64,000 nt of DNA from the NCBI RefSeq assembly GCF_000696185.1, contig NZ_KK853997.1:4072410-4136409 (forward strand). Direction: 5' to 3'. The stretch comes from Kitasatospora cheerisanensis KCTC 2395 (GTDB lineage Bacteria; Actinomycetota; Actinomycetes; Streptomycetales; Streptomycetaceae). The first letter of the stretch is position 1, and every line of letters starts with the position of its first letter. Shown here one piece after another: positions 49,868 through 59,035 of the stretch. The translations under genes were made by a program, and so were the position numbers. The notes beneath the pieces are model-generated. The model was not told where the DNA came from, searched no databases, and worked only from the letters and a program-made list of their open reading frames with translations.

Positions 49868-50815
49868 ATGACCGCCGTGCGCCCGGAGCGGGGCGTTCCC
49901 GAAGACCACGACGAGCCGGACGGCTGGGGCGTCTACGAGCCCGCCCCGGAGCAGACCCTGCAGCTGCGCCTGCCGGCCGACGGGCCGGACCGCGAGGCGA
50001 TACCGGGGGAGGACGGCCGGGCCGGGCGCAGGCGCGCCCAGGGGCCGGTGGGGCTGCGCCCGGGCACCGGACGGCGCCGGGCCGCCGGGCGGGCCGCGGG
50101 GCCGCGCCCGCCGCGTCCCAAGGAGCGCAAGCGGGTGGTGCTGGCCCGGGTGGTGGGCGAGGTGTTCATCACCCTCGGCGTGGTGATGCTGCTGTTCGTC
50201 TCCTACCAGCTGTGGTGGACCAACGTGGTGGCGGACAACGCCGCCGACGCCGCGGGCAGGAAGCTGGAGCAGCAGTGGGCGCAGCCGGCCGCCCCGCAGC
50301 CCGGCGGTGCGACGCCGCCGCCGCAGACCGCGTTCGAGCCCGGCAAGGGCTTCGCGATCATCCACATCCCGAAGCTGGACCTGACGTACCCGATCGCCGA
50401 GGGCACCAACAAGCAGCAGGTGCTCGACAAGGGTCTGGTCGGCCACTACACGGGCACCGCGATGCCGTCCGACCAGGCCGGCAACTTCGCGGTCGCGGCG
50501 CACCGCACCACGCACGGCCAGCCGTTCCGGAAGATCGGCCAGCTGGCGCCGGGCGACAAGATCGTGGTGGAGACCGCGACCTCGTACTACACGTACGAGG
50601 TGGCGGGCGGCATCCCGGAGACCCCGCCGAGCAATGTGTCGGTGATTCAGCCGGTGCCCAAGGGTTCGCCGTTCACCGCTCCGGGCCGCTATCTGACGAT
50701 GACGACATGCACGCCGGAGTTCAGTGCCCGGGGAAGGCTGATCGTGTTTGGCAAGATGGTCGAGGAACGGCCGAGGAGCCAGGGGCAGCCGGAGGCGCTG
50801 ACCGGGCAACACTGA
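49868..50815 (+). CDS. srtE1: Class E sortase (SrtE1-like)
   Basis: Membrane transpeptidase that anchors LAXTG proteins such as the long chaplins to peptidoglycan in Streptomyces. 315 residues: ~95 basic/Gly/Pro cytoplasmic residues, one helix (VVGEVFITLGVVMLLFVSYQLWW), then the sortase barrel. Catalytic His in VAAHRTTHG; Cys in MTTCTPEFSARGRL with the following Arg. The start ATG 49868 is five bases after the pabA stop. The tandem partner follows after 18 bases. Matches SCO3850 by context. Confidence 0.92.
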   Translation: MTAVRPERGVPEDHDEPDGWGVYEPAPEQTLQLRLPADGPDREAIPGEDGRAGRRRAQGPVGLRPGTGRRRAAGRAAGPRPPRPKERKRVVLARVVGEVFITLGVVMLLFVSYQLWWTNVVADNAADAAGRKLEQQWAQPAAPQPGGATPPPQTAFEPGKGFAIIHIPKLDLTYPIAEGTNKQQVLDKGLVGHYTGTAMPSDQAGNFAVAAHRTTHGQPFRKIGQLAPGDKIVVETATSYYTYEVAGGIPETPPSNVSVIQPVPKGSPFTAPGRYLTMTTCTPEFSARGRLIVFGKMVEERPRSQGQPEALTGQH

Positions 50816-50833
50816 GCAGCGAGGCACGGCACC

Positions 50834-51562
50834 ATGGGCACAGCCATTCGGAGCGGGCAGCGGCGCGGACGGGTGGCTTCGGCCCTGGGGCTGGCGGGGG
50901 AGCTGCTGATCACCCTCGGCCTGGTGCTGGCCCTGTTCGTCGGGTACTCGCTGTGGTGGACGGACGTGATGGCCCAGCGGGCCGCGGACCGGCAGGGGGA
51001 CCGGCTGCGGCAGACCTGGAGCGCCCCGGCCTCGCCCGGCCCGGGTGACGAGGCGTCACCGGCCCCGGAGTACGCGGCGGGTGACGGCATCGGCTTCCTG
51101 CACGTGCCGGCGTTCGGCAAGGACGACCAGACGCTGATCCGGATGGGCACCACCGCCGAGGTGCTCAACGAGGGCGTGGCCGGGGTGTACGAGGAGCCGT
51201 ACCGTTCGGCGATGCCCTGGGACCAGGAGGGCAACTTCGCGCTGGCGGCGCACCGGGACGGGCACGGCGCGAAGTTCCACGACCTGGACCGGCTGGTCGA
51301 CGGCGACGCGGTGGTGGTGGAGACCCGGGACGACTGGTACGTGTACCAGGTCGCCGGGACGCTGCCGCAGACCTCCAAGTACAACGTGGGCGTGGTGGCG
51401 CCCGTCCCCGAGGGGTCGCCGTTCACCGGACCGGGCCGGTACCTGACGCTGACCACCTGCACGCCGGTGTACACCTCGCGCTACCGGATGGCGGTGTGGG
51501 CGAAGCTGGTCCGGGTGGATCCGGTGGACGCCCGCCGGACGCCGCCGCCCGAGCTGCGCTGA
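50834..51562 (+). CDS. srtE2: Class E sortase (SrtE2-like)
   Basis: Second class E sortase, 242 residues, with a short cytoplasmic part, one helix (GLAGELLITLGLVLALFVGYSL), and the barrel with catalytic His in LAAHRDGHG and TLTTCTPVYTSRYRM holding Cys and Arg. In S. coelicolor the two enzymes overlap in function and are needed for aerial growth. ATG 50834 lies 18 bases after srtE1. Ends at a strong bidirectional terminator. Confidence 0.92.
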   Translation: MGTAIRSGQRRGRVASALGLAGELLITLGLVLALFVGYSLWWTDVMAQRAADRQGDRLRQTWSAPASPGPGDEASPAPEYAAGDGIGFLHVPAFGKDDQTLIRMGTTAEVLNEGVAGVYEEPYRSAMPWDQEGNFALAAHRDGHGAKFHDLDRLVDGDAVVVETRDDWYVYQVAGTLPQTSKYNVGVVAPVPEGSPFTGPGRYLTLTTCTPVYTSRYRMAVWAKLVRVDPVDARRTPPPELR

Positions 51563-51573
51563 CGGGCAGTCAA

Positions 51574-51617
51574 CGCCGAAGGGCCGCACCGTCCGAGGAC
51601 GGTGCGGCCCTTCGGCG
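51574..51617. terminator. Bidirectional terminator between srtE2 and pknB
   Basis: Perfect 21-bp inverted repeat (51574-51594 with 51597-51617) between convergent genes; the tightest hairpin in the window. Confidence 0.9.
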
Positions 51618-51630
51618 GGTGCGGGCCCGG

Positions 51631-53664
51631 TCAGGGCTGGGACGGCTTCTCCGCCGCCCGCACGACCAGGATCACCTGGTCGCCGGGGTTCAGCTGGGTG
51701 CCGGCCGTCACGTTGGAGCTGACCACCACGGCGTTGACGTCCTGCGGGCCGGCCAGCTGGTAGCGCAGGCCGAGCTCGGTGAGCTTGGCGGTGGCCTCGC
51801 TGACCTTCAGGTTCTGCAGCGGCGGCATGGTGACCTTGTCGGCCAGCTTGCCCACCGTCAGGGTGACCTGGGTGCCCTTCTTGACCTGGGTGTTTTTCGG
51901 CACCGACTGGTCGATGACCTGGCCGACCCGGGTCTGGTCGGTGACGGTCTTGGTGACGACGTTCGCCGTCAGGTTGAGCTCGGTGAGCGCCTGGGACGCG
52001 TTGTCCTGGGACTGCCCGACCAGGTTCGGCACGGTGACCTTCTGCGAGCCGGAGGAGACCACCAGGGTGATGTTGGTCCCGGTCGCGGCCTTGCCGGTCA
52101 CCGACTGCGAGACGACCTTGTCCTGGTCGACCTTGTCGTCGGTGCTGTAGTTGATGGTGACCTGGAAGCCCTTGGCGGCCAGGGCCGCGCTGGCGGCGTC
52201 CTTGGTCTGGTTGGTGACGTCGGGGACGTCGACCTGGGCCGGGCCGGAGGACAGGTGCACGACGATCTTGCTGTCGACGGCGACCTCGGTGCCCGCGGCC
52301 TGCTCCTGGGTGCAGACCTGGTCCTTCTGGATCTTGGTGTCGGGGCAGGCGACCGGGTCGCCCGCGGTCACGCCGAGCTTCGGGTTCTGCGACTTCGCCG
52401 CCGTCTCCGCGTCGGCGAGGGTCTTGCCGACCAGGTTCGGGACGCTGGTCTTGGCCGTGCCCCCGCCGGTCTTCACCATCGCCTGCACCACGAAGAACGC
52501 GCCGACCAGGACCAGCACCGCCGCGACGGCCAGGATGATCCAGGAGGTGTTGTTCTTCTTCGGCTGCTCCTCGCGCCGCCGGCTGCCGCGGCCCTCGTAG
52601 CCGTCGTCGTCGTAGCCGCCGCCACCGTTGCCGTAGCCGCCGTCCTGGTACCCGCCGTACGGCGCGGGCTGCTGGTTGCCGGCCGGCGGCAGCATGGTGG
52701 TCGGACCGCCCTGCTGGGGCAGCACGTTGGTCTGGCCGTACGGGTCGTACTGCCCGTTGCCCTGGTCGTAGCCGTAGCCGGCCGCGCCCATGCCGTAGGC
52801 GGCCTGCTGGGCGGCGGCGACCGGCAGGCCGTCGAGGAAGCGCTCGATGTCGTCGCGCATCTCGTCGGCGGACTGGTAGCGGTAGTCGCGCTCCTTGGCG
52901 AGCGCCTTCAGCACGATCGCGTCGATCTCCGGGCGGACCTCGGGGTCGTACGCGGACGGCGGGGCGGGCTCCTCGCGCACGTGCTGGTAGGCCACCGCGA
53001 CGGGGGAGTCGCCGACGAACGGCGGGCGGACGGTGAGCAGCTCGTACAGCAGGCAGCCGGTCGAGTACAGGTCGGAGCGGGCGTCGACGGTCTCGCCCTT
53101 GGCCTGCTCGGGGGAGAGGTACTGGGCGGTGCCGATGACCGCGGAGGTCTGGGTCATCGTCATGCCGGCGTCGCCCATCGCACGGGCGATGCCGAAGTCC
53201 ATCACCTTGACGTTGCCCTGCCGGGTCAGCATCACGTTGGCGGGCTTGATGTCACGGTGCACGATGCCGGCGCGGTGCGAGTACTCCAGCGCCTGCAGGA
53301 TGCCGATGGTCATCTCCAGCGCCCGCTCGGGCAGCAGCCGCCGCCCGGTGTGCAGCAGCTCGCGGAGGGTGGAGCCCTCGACGTACTCCATCACGATGTA
53401 CGGGATGGAGATCCCGTCGATGTAGTCCTCGCCGGTGTCGTAGACCGCGACGATGGCGGGGTGGTTCAGCGAGGCCGCGGACTGCGCCTCGCGGCGGAAG
53501 CGGGCCTGGAACGAGGGATCGCGGGCCATGTCGGTGCGGAGGGTCTTCACGGCGACCTGGCGGCCGAGCCGGGTGTCGTGGGCGAGGTACACCTCGGCCA
53601 TGCCACCGCGCCCGAGGACGCCGCCGAGCTCGTACCTGCCGCCTAGGCGACGAGGCTCTTCCAT
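51631..53664 (-). CDS. pknB: PASTA-domain Ser/Thr protein kinase PknB
   Basis: Membrane kinase that senses cell-wall fragments and controls growth and division. 677 residues. Kinase: LGRGGMAEVYLA loop, Lys in VAVKTL, HRDIKPANVML, MDFGIARAMG, GTAQYLSPEQA. A ~150-residue Gly/Tyr/Gln/Pro linker and membrane helix WIILAVAAVLVLVGAFFVV follow. Four outer PASTA repeats begin SVPNLVGKTL, VDVPDVTNQT, VTVPNLVGQS and VTMPPLQNLK. ATG 53664 follows GGAGAT. Last gene of the division cluster, 292 bases after pbpA, so it may have its own promoter. Confidence 0.96.
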   Translation of the reverse strand: MEEPRRLGGRYELGGVLGRGGMAEVYLAHDTRLGRQVAVKTLRTDMARDPSFQARFRREAQSAASLNHPAIVAVYDTGEDYIDGISIPYIVMEYVEGSTLRELLHTGRRLLPERALEMTIGILQALEYSHRAGIVHRDIKPANVMLTRQGNVKVMDFGIARAMGDAGMTMTQTSAVIGTAQYLSPEQAKGETVDARSDLYSTGCLLYELLTVRPPFVGDSPVAVAYQHVREEPAPPSAYDPEVRPEIDAIVLKALAKERDYRYQSADEMRDDIERFLDGLPVAAAQQAAYGMGAAGYGYDQGNGQYDPYGQTNVLPQQGGPTTMLPPAGNQQPAPYGGYQDGGYGNGGGGYDDDGYEGRGSRRREEQPKKNNTSWIILAVAAVLVLVGAFFVVQAMVKTGGGTAKTSVPNLVGKTLADAETAAKSQNPKLGVTAGDPVACPDTKIQKDQVCTQEQAAGTEVAVDSKIVVHLSSGPAQVDVPDVTNQTKDAASAALAAKGFQVTINYSTDDKVDQDKVVSQSVTGKAATGTNITLVVSSGSQKVTVPNLVGQSQDNASQALTELNLTANVVTKTVTDQTRVGQVIDQSVPKNTQVKKGTQVTLTVGKLADKVTMPPLQNLKVSEATAKLTELGLRYQLAGPQDVNAVVVSSNVTAGTQLNPGDQVILVVRAAEKPSQP

Positions 53665-53903
53665 ATCTCCGACCCTCTCCCCCACCGGCCGGTGAGGATG
53701 TGACGTAGTGTCCCCGCACGCTCTGTTGTGACGCGGCCGCCGCCGCAGTGGTTTCACGGTGCCGGCGTCCGCGGTGTAGGCCGCGGACTGGCTGCGGGTA
53801 CACCCGCTGCTGGCGGATACGCTACCGGGCGAACCTGACCCGCCTGTTGCAGGCTGCCAGCTGAGACCAGACCGGTATCGACCCGGACCGTCCCATTGTG
53901 ACA

Positions 53904-53938
53904 ATTCCGGCCACCGATCGAGGATCGACGGCCGGAAT
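53904..53938 (-). terminator. Hairpin after pbpA
   Basis: ATTCCGGCC (53904-53912) pairs with GGCCGGAAT (53930-53938), and inner bases CGATC/GATCG add to it. The remaining ~240 bases up to pknB hold no gene I can support. Confidence 0.55.
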
Positions 53939-53956
53939 GTGACGGATACGACCGAC

Positions 53957-55411
53957 CTACTTGCCGAGCGCCGCCTGCATCATCGCCTTGGCGATCGGCG
54001 CGGCCAGCGAACCGCCGGAGATCTCGCGGGACTCGCCGGCGCCGTCCTCGACCACCACCGCGACGGCGACCTGCTTGCCGTCCTGGCCCTTGGCGTAGGA
54101 GACGAACCAGGCGAACGGCAGCCCCGAGTTGTCCTGGCCGTGCTGGGCGGTGCCGGTCTTGCCGCCGACCGTCACGCCCGGGATCCGCGCGTTCTTGCCG
54201 GTGCCGTTCTGGACCACCGACTCCATCAGCTGCTGGAGCTTCTGCGCGGTGGCCGGCGTGACCGCCTGCGACAGCTGCCGCTCGGTGTGGGTGGAGATCA
54301 CGTTCCCGGCCGAGCCCTCCTGGGCGACCAGGTACGGCTCCATCAGCGAGCCGTTGTTGGCGATCGCCGCGGCCACCATGGCCATCTGCAGGGGGGTGGC
54401 CCGGGTGTCGTGCTGGCCGATGGCGTCCATCGCGGTGCCGTCGGGCTTGGAGTTCGACGGGAAGTGGCTGGCGTCGGCCCGGACCGGGATGTTCACCTCC
54501 TTGTTGAAGCCGAACTTCTCGGCCTGCGCGCGCAGCGCGTCGCCGCCCAGCTCGGCGCCCATCTTGCCGAACACGGTGTTGCAGGACAGGTCCATCGCGT
54601 GCTGCACCGTGGCGTCCCCGCAGTCCTCGGTGGGGCTGGCGTTGATCAGCGGGGTGCTGGTGCCGGGCAGGATGTACTGGTCCGGGGTGTCGGTGGCGTC
54701 CGTCGGCTTCTGGTACTTGCCGGTCTCGAACGCGGTCGCCGCGGTGACCAGCTTGAAGGTCGAGCCGGGCGGGTAGGTCTCGCGCAGCGCCCGGTTCAGC
54801 ATCGGCTTGTTCGGGTCGTTGTTGAGCGCCGTCCAGGCCTTGCCGTCCTCGTCGGTGCCGCCCGCGAAGGTGCTCGGGTCGTAGGACGGGGTGGAGACCA
54901 GGCCCAGGATCGCCCCGGTGCGCGGGTCGATGGCGACCGCGGCGCCCTTCTTGTCGCCGAGGCCCTCGAAGCCGGCCTTCTGCACCTTGGGGTCGATCGT
55001 GGTGACCACGTCGCCGCCCTGCTTGGGCTTGCCGGTCAGCATGTCCAGGGTGTTGCGGAAGAACAGCCGGGAGTCGGTGCCGGAGAGGATGCCGTCCTCC
55101 AGCTTCTCCAGCTGGCTGGCGTCGTAGGTCTGCGAGGAGTAGCCGGTGACCGGCGCGTACATCGGCCCGTCCACCCAGGAGCGCTTGTACTTGTAGCGCA
55201 GGCCGTTGACGAAGTCGGACTTGGTGACGGCCTGGCCGCCGACGATGATGTTGCCGCGCGGGTAGGCGTACCGGTCGTACTTGGCGCGGTCGTTGTGCGG
55301 GTTGTTGGCCCAGTCCGAGGCCTGCACGCCCTGCACCCAGTTCACCCGCAGCATCAGGGCGAGGATCAGGACCAGGCAGAAGATCGACACCCGGCGGATC
55401 GGCTTGTTCAC
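53957..55411 (-). CDS. pbpA: Class B penicillin-binding protein PbpA
   Basis: Monofunctional transpeptidase working with the SEDS polymerase encoded upstream. 484 residues: one membrane anchor (SIFCLVLILALMLRVNWV), a PBP dimer region, then the catalytic domain with Ser-Thr-Phe-Lys (PPGSTFKLVTAA), Ser-Cys-Asn (MDLSCNTVFG) and Lys-Thr-Gly (VGGKTGTAQHG). All motifs intact. GTG 55411 overlaps the ftsW/rodA stop by GTGA with GGGGAG upstream, showing translational coupling. Confidence 0.95.
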   Translation of the reverse strand: MNKPIRRVSIFCLVLILALMLRVNWVQGVQASDWANNPHNDRAKYDRYAYPRGNIIVGGQAVTKSDFVNGLRYKYKRSWVDGPMYAPVTGYSSQTYDASQLEKLEDGILSGTDSRLFFRNTLDMLTGKPKQGGDVVTTIDPKVQKAGFEGLGDKKGAAVAIDPRTGAILGLVSTPSYDPSTFAGGTDEDGKAWTALNNDPNKPMLNRALRETYPPGSTFKLVTAATAFETGKYQKPTDATDTPDQYILPGTSTPLINASPTEDCGDATVQHAMDLSCNTVFGKMGAELGGDALRAQAEKFGFNKEVNIPVRADASHFPSNSKPDGTAMDAIGQHDTRATPLQMAMVAAAIANNGSLMEPYLVAQEGSAGNVISTHTERQLSQAVTPATAQKLQQLMESVVQNGTGKNARIPGVTVGGKTGTAQHGQDNSGLPFAWFVSYAKGQDGKQVAVAVVVEDGAGESREISGGSLAAPIAKAMMQAALGK

Positions 55412-56898
55412 GAGGACGCTCCCCTGCTCTGGTCCGGTGCGCCGCTGCCGGGTCCGTACCGCTCCGGTCCGGCCGGTTCCGGGATGGCGGCGGCCGGTTC
55501 GACGGCCGGGCGGCGGGCGGTGTCGCTGATCTTCAACAGGATGGCGATCAGCGCCCAGTTCGCGACCACCGAGGATCCGCCCTGGGCCAGGAACGGCATG
55601 GTCATACCGGTCAGCGGGATCAGGCCGGTGACGCCGCCCGCGACCACGAACACCTGCAGCGCGAAGGCCGAGCTCAGGCCGACCGCCAGCAGCTTGCCGA
55701 ACGGGTCGCGGGCCGCCAGCGCGGTGCGCAGGCCGCGCTGCACCACCAGGCCGTAGACCATGAACAGCGCCATCAGACCGGTCAGGCCCAGCTCCTCGCC
55801 GAACGAGCCGAGGATGAAGTCGCTCTTCGCCGCGAACTGGATCAGCCAGCTGCGGCCCTGCCCGAGCCCGGTTCCGACGGTGCCGCCCGAGCCGAGCGAC
55901 ATCAGGGTCTGCCCGATCTGCTCGGAGGACTGCGGGGGCGGTTTCGGCGCGAACGCCGCCATCGGGTCCAGCCAGGCGTTGATGCGGGTCTTCACGTGCG
56001 ACTCGGTGGAGGCCACCACGGCCGCGCCGCCGAGCGACATCACCAGACCGAAGACGATCCAGCTGGTCCGCTCGGTGGCGACGTACAGCATCACCACGAA
56101 CAGGCCGAAGAACAGGAACGAGGAGCCCAGGTCGGTCTCGAACACCAGGATCAGGATCGACAGCAGCCAGACCACCACGATCGGGCCGAGGTCGCGTCCG
56201 CGCGGCAGGTACAGGCCCATGAACTTGCGGCTGGCCAGCGCCAGGGCGTCCTTCTTGACCATCAGGAAGCCCGCGAAGAACACCGTCAGGATGATCTTGG
56301 CGAACTCGCCGGGCTGGACCGAGAACGAGCCGATGCGGATCCAGATCTTCGCGCCGAAGTCCTCCTTCCGGGACGGGAAGAAGGCCGGCGCGGCCAGCAG
56401 CACCAGCGCCACCACCATCGAGATGTAGGTGTAGCGCTGCAGGATCCGGTGGTCCTTCAGCAGCCACACCACGCCGATGAACACCGCCAGGCCGATCCCG
56501 GACCACATCAGCTGGTTCGCGGCCGCGGGGAAGTTCTTGATCAGCAGCTTGCCGGCCTTGTCGAGCCGCCAGATCATCACCAGGCCGAGCCCGTTCAGCA
56601 GCGTCGCCAGCGGCAGCAGCAGCGGATCGGCGTACGGCGCGAACCGCCGCACCGCCAGGTGGGCGACCAGCGCGAGCGCGCCCAGGCCCAGCCCGTACGA
56701 CAGCATGCCCGCGGGCAGGCTGCCGTCCATCGCCAGGCCGACGTTGGCGTACGCCAGGATCGGGACGAGGACGGCGAAGCCCAGCATCAGGAGTTCGGTG
56801 TTGCGCCGGTTCGGGGCGTCGCCCGCCGAGGACCGGCCGACGGCGCGGCGCCGCCCGGTGGTGGGCGTGCGGCCGCTGCTCACGTCGAATGTGCTCAT
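55408..56898 (-). CDS. rodA: SEDS peptidoglycan polymerase (FtsW/RodA/SpoVE family)
   Basis: 496 residues, about ten to eleven membrane helices. Glycosyltransferase of the SEDS family that builds glycan strands with a class B PBP (here PbpA, coupled downstream). Family stretches: WRLDKAGKLL, QPGEFAKIILTVFFAGFLM, FETDLGSSFLFFGLF, GQGRSWLIQFAAKSDFILG and GLIPLTGMTMPFLAQGGSS. RodA versus FtsW cannot be settled by sequence; pairing with pbpA and pknB suggests the RodA role of mycobacteria (Rv0017c). ATG 56898. Confidence 0.93.
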   Translation of the reverse strand: MSTFDVSSGRTPTTGRRRAVGRSSAGDAPNRRNTELLMLGFAVLVPILAYANVGLAMDGSLPAGMLSYGLGLGALALVAHLAVRRFAPYADPLLLPLATLLNGLGLVMIWRLDKAGKLLIKNFPAAANQLMWSGIGLAVFIGVVWLLKDHRILQRYTYISMVVALVLLAAPAFFPSRKEDFGAKIWIRIGSFSVQPGEFAKIILTVFFAGFLMVKKDALALASRKFMGLYLPRGRDLGPIVVVWLLSILILVFETDLGSSFLFFGLFVVMLYVATERTSWIVFGLVMSLGGAAVVASTESHVKTRINAWLDPMAAFAPKPPPQSSEQIGQTLMSLGSGGTVGTGLGQGRSWLIQFAAKSDFILGSFGEELGLTGLMALFMVYGLVVQRGLRTALAARDPFGKLLAVGLSSAFALQVFVVAGGVTGLIPLTGMTMPFLAQGGSSVVANWALIAILLKISDTARRPAVEPAAAIPEPAGPERYGPGSGAPDQSRGASS

Positions 56899-56929
56899 GC
56901 CTGTGGAAACCCCCGGGATCGCCCGCGGC

Positions 56930-58453
56930 CTACTGCGCCGAGCAGGACACGGCGAGCTGCTGCTCCTGCTCGGTCAGCGGCGGGGCGGACGGCGCGGCGT
57001 CCCCGGTGGCCGGGGCGGCCTTGGAATCGGCGACCTTCTTGCAGACGGCGGCCTGCGCGCGCAGCGCGTCGACCTGCTTCCGGGCGTCGTCCAGGCTGCT
57101 CGCCTGGATGTTCTTGGCGACCTGGTCGCGCTGGAACGCGGGCAGGTACTGCAGTTCGACGTCGCCGAACTGCTGGTAGACCGAGCTGAGCTTCAGCCCG
57201 GCCAGGTTCTGGTCGAGGCCCCGGAAGACGGCGACGTGGCCGTTGTCGGTGCCGACGTAGTACTGCTTCTGGTTCCACTGCCAGGCGAACCAGCCGCCGG
57301 CACCGAGCACCGCGAGCACCAGCACCCCGATCAGGGTGAGCTTCAGGCCGCGCTTCTTCTTGCGCCGGCTCGGCGGGGCCTCGCCCTCGTACGGCTCGGC
57401 GGGGCCGCCGTACTCGCCGCCCTCGCCGGGCGGGAAGCCGGCCGGGTCGCCGTAGCCGCCGGACGGGTCGTAGCCGTCCTGGTAGCCCTCGGCGGGGCCG
57501 AAGTCGCCGGCGGGGGCGCCGTAGCCGGGCTGCTGCTCGTAGCCGCCCTGGTAGCCCTCGGCGGGCCCGAAGGCGCCCTGCGGGGGCTGCGGGGTGCGGC
57601 CGAGGCCGGCCGCCCGCCCGGCGGGGGTGTCCAGCAGGTGCGGGTCGTGCATCGGGTGCGGCTGGGTGTCGGCGACCGCGCCGACCACCTCCGGCGCCTG
57701 CGTGACCTGGCCGCTGAGGGTGTCGGTGGCGCCGACGTCGATCACGTCCGCGACGATGCAAGTGATGTTGTCCGGGCCGCCGCCGCGCAGCGCCAGCTGG
57801 ATCAGCTCCTGGACGGTCTGCTGCGGCGCGTAGTAGCTGCCGAGCGTCTCCTCCAGGGTCTGGTGGCTGACCGGGCCGGACAGGCCGTCGGAGCAGATCA
57901 GGTAGCGGTCGCCGGCCCGGACCTCGCGGATCGACAGGTCGGGCTCGACCTGGCCGCGGCCGTCCAGGGCGCGCATCAGCAGCGAGCGCTGCGGGTGGGT
58001 CTCGGCCTCCTCGGCGGTGATCCGGCCCTCGTCGACCAGCCGCTGCACCCAGGTGTGGTCCTGGGTGATCTGGTCGAGCCGGCCGTCCCGCAGCAGGTAG
58101 GCGCGGGAGTCGCCGATGTGCACCTGGCCCATCCGGTGGCCGTCCCACAGCAGCGCGGTGAGGGTGCAGCCCATGCCTTCGAGCTGCGGGTCCTGCTCGA
58201 CCATGTGCCGGAGCCGGTCGTTGGCGGTCTGCACCGCGTCGTTGAGCAGCGTCAGCAGGTCGGCGCCGGGCTGTTCCTCGTCGAGGCGGACGATCGACCC
58301 GAGCACCTCGGAGGAGGCGACCTCACCGGCCGCCGCCCCGCCCATGCCGTCGGCCACCGCGAGCAGGCGGGGCCCGGCGTAGCCGGAGTCCTCGTTCCCC
58401 TCGCGGATCAGGCCCTTGTGCGAGCCGGCGGCGAAGCGCAGCACGAGACTCAT
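56930..58453 (-). CDS. pstP: PP2C family Ser/Thr phosphatase PstP
   Basis: Reverses PknB phosphorylation. 507 residues. PP2C domain (~1-240) with metal sites NEDSGYAGPRLLAVADGMGG, SDGLSGPVSHQ and GGGPDNITCIVADV. A Gly/Tyr/Pro-rich linker of ~125 residues, one membrane helix (LTLIGVLVLAVLGAGGWFAW), and a ~130-residue outer part with two cysteines ending CSAQ. ATG 58453. It is in the order fhaA-fhaB-pstP-rodA-pbpA-pknB common to actinobacteria. Confidence 0.95.
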   Translation of the reverse strand: MSLVLRFAAGSHKGLIREGNEDSGYAGPRLLAVADGMGGAAAGEVASSEVLGSIVRLDEEQPGADLLTLLNDAVQTANDRLRHMVEQDPQLEGMGCTLTALLWDGHRMGQVHIGDSRAYLLRDGRLDQITQDHTWVQRLVDEGRITAEEAETHPQRSLLMRALDGRGQVEPDLSIREVRAGDRYLICSDGLSGPVSHQTLEETLGSYYAPQQTVQELIQLALRGGGPDNITCIVADVIDVGATDTLSGQVTQAPEVVGAVADTQPHPMHDPHLLDTPAGRAAGLGRTPQPPQGAFGPAEGYQGGYEQQPGYGAPAGDFGPAEGYQDGYDPSGGYGDPAGFPPGEGGEYGGPAEPYEGEAPPSRRKKKRGLKLTLIGVLVLAVLGAGGWFAWQWNQKQYYVGTDNGHVAVFRGLDQNLAGLKLSSVYQQFGDVELQYLPAFQRDQVAKNIQASSLDDARKQVDALRAQAAVCKKVADSKAAPATGDAAPSAPPLTEQEQQLAVSCSAQ

Positions 58454-58498
58454 GCTGTCCGGGCCCTCCTTCGGGTGGAGCTGGTCCTCATGCGCTGA

Positions 58499-59023
58499 CT
58501 ACTTCCGCAGTTCGATGACGGTCCGGCCGATTCGGATCGGCACGCCGATCTGGAGCGGCGTCGGCGTGGTGAGCCGCTGTCGGTCCAGATAGGTGCCGTT
58601 GGTGGAGCCTAGATCCTCGACGGTCCACTGCCCAGCCTGATCGGGGTAGATCCTGGCGTGACGGGAGGACGCGTAGTCGTCGTCCAGGACGATCGTGGAG
58701 TCGTGCGCCCGGCCCAGCGTGACGGTCTGGCCGTGCAGCGCGACGGTGGTCCCGGCCAGTGAGCCCTGGGTGACCACCAGGTGGGTGGGCTGCCCGCGGC
58801 GCTGCCGGGACTGCTGCTGGGCGGTGGCCCCCGGCTGCCCCTGCGGCGCCCGCCCCGCCCCGGACGCGGCCGGCGCGGCGGACGCGCCCCGCTGCCCGGA
58901 GGACCGGGTGGCGCCCTTGGTGGTGAACAGGTCGCTGCGGATCACCTGCACGGCGACGATGACGAACAGCCAGAGCACGGCGAGGAAGCCCAGCCGCATG
59001 ACCGTGAGGGTCAGATCAGACAT
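58499..59023 (-). CDS. fhaB: FHA domain protein FhaB/FipA
   Basis: 174 residues: an N-terminal membrane helix (LGFLAVLWLFVIVAVQVI), a Gln/Ala/Gly linker, then a C-terminal forkhead-associated domain that binds phosphothreonine (VTLGRAHDSTIVLDDDYASS with RHARIY, LGSTNGTYLDRQRL). In mycobacteria it links PknB signals to division. ATG 59023 is 12 bases after fhaA. Confidence 0.94.
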   Translation of the reverse strand: MSDLTLTVMRLGFLAVLWLFVIVAVQVIRSDLFTTKGATRSSGQRGASAAPAASGAGRAPQGQPGATAQQQSRQRRGQPTHLVVTQGSLAGTTVALHGQTVTLGRAHDSTIVLDDDYASSRHARIYPDQAGQWTVEDLGSTNGTYLDRQRLTTPTPLQIGVPIRIGRTVIELRK

Positions 59024-59035
59024 ACCGGCCCGCTT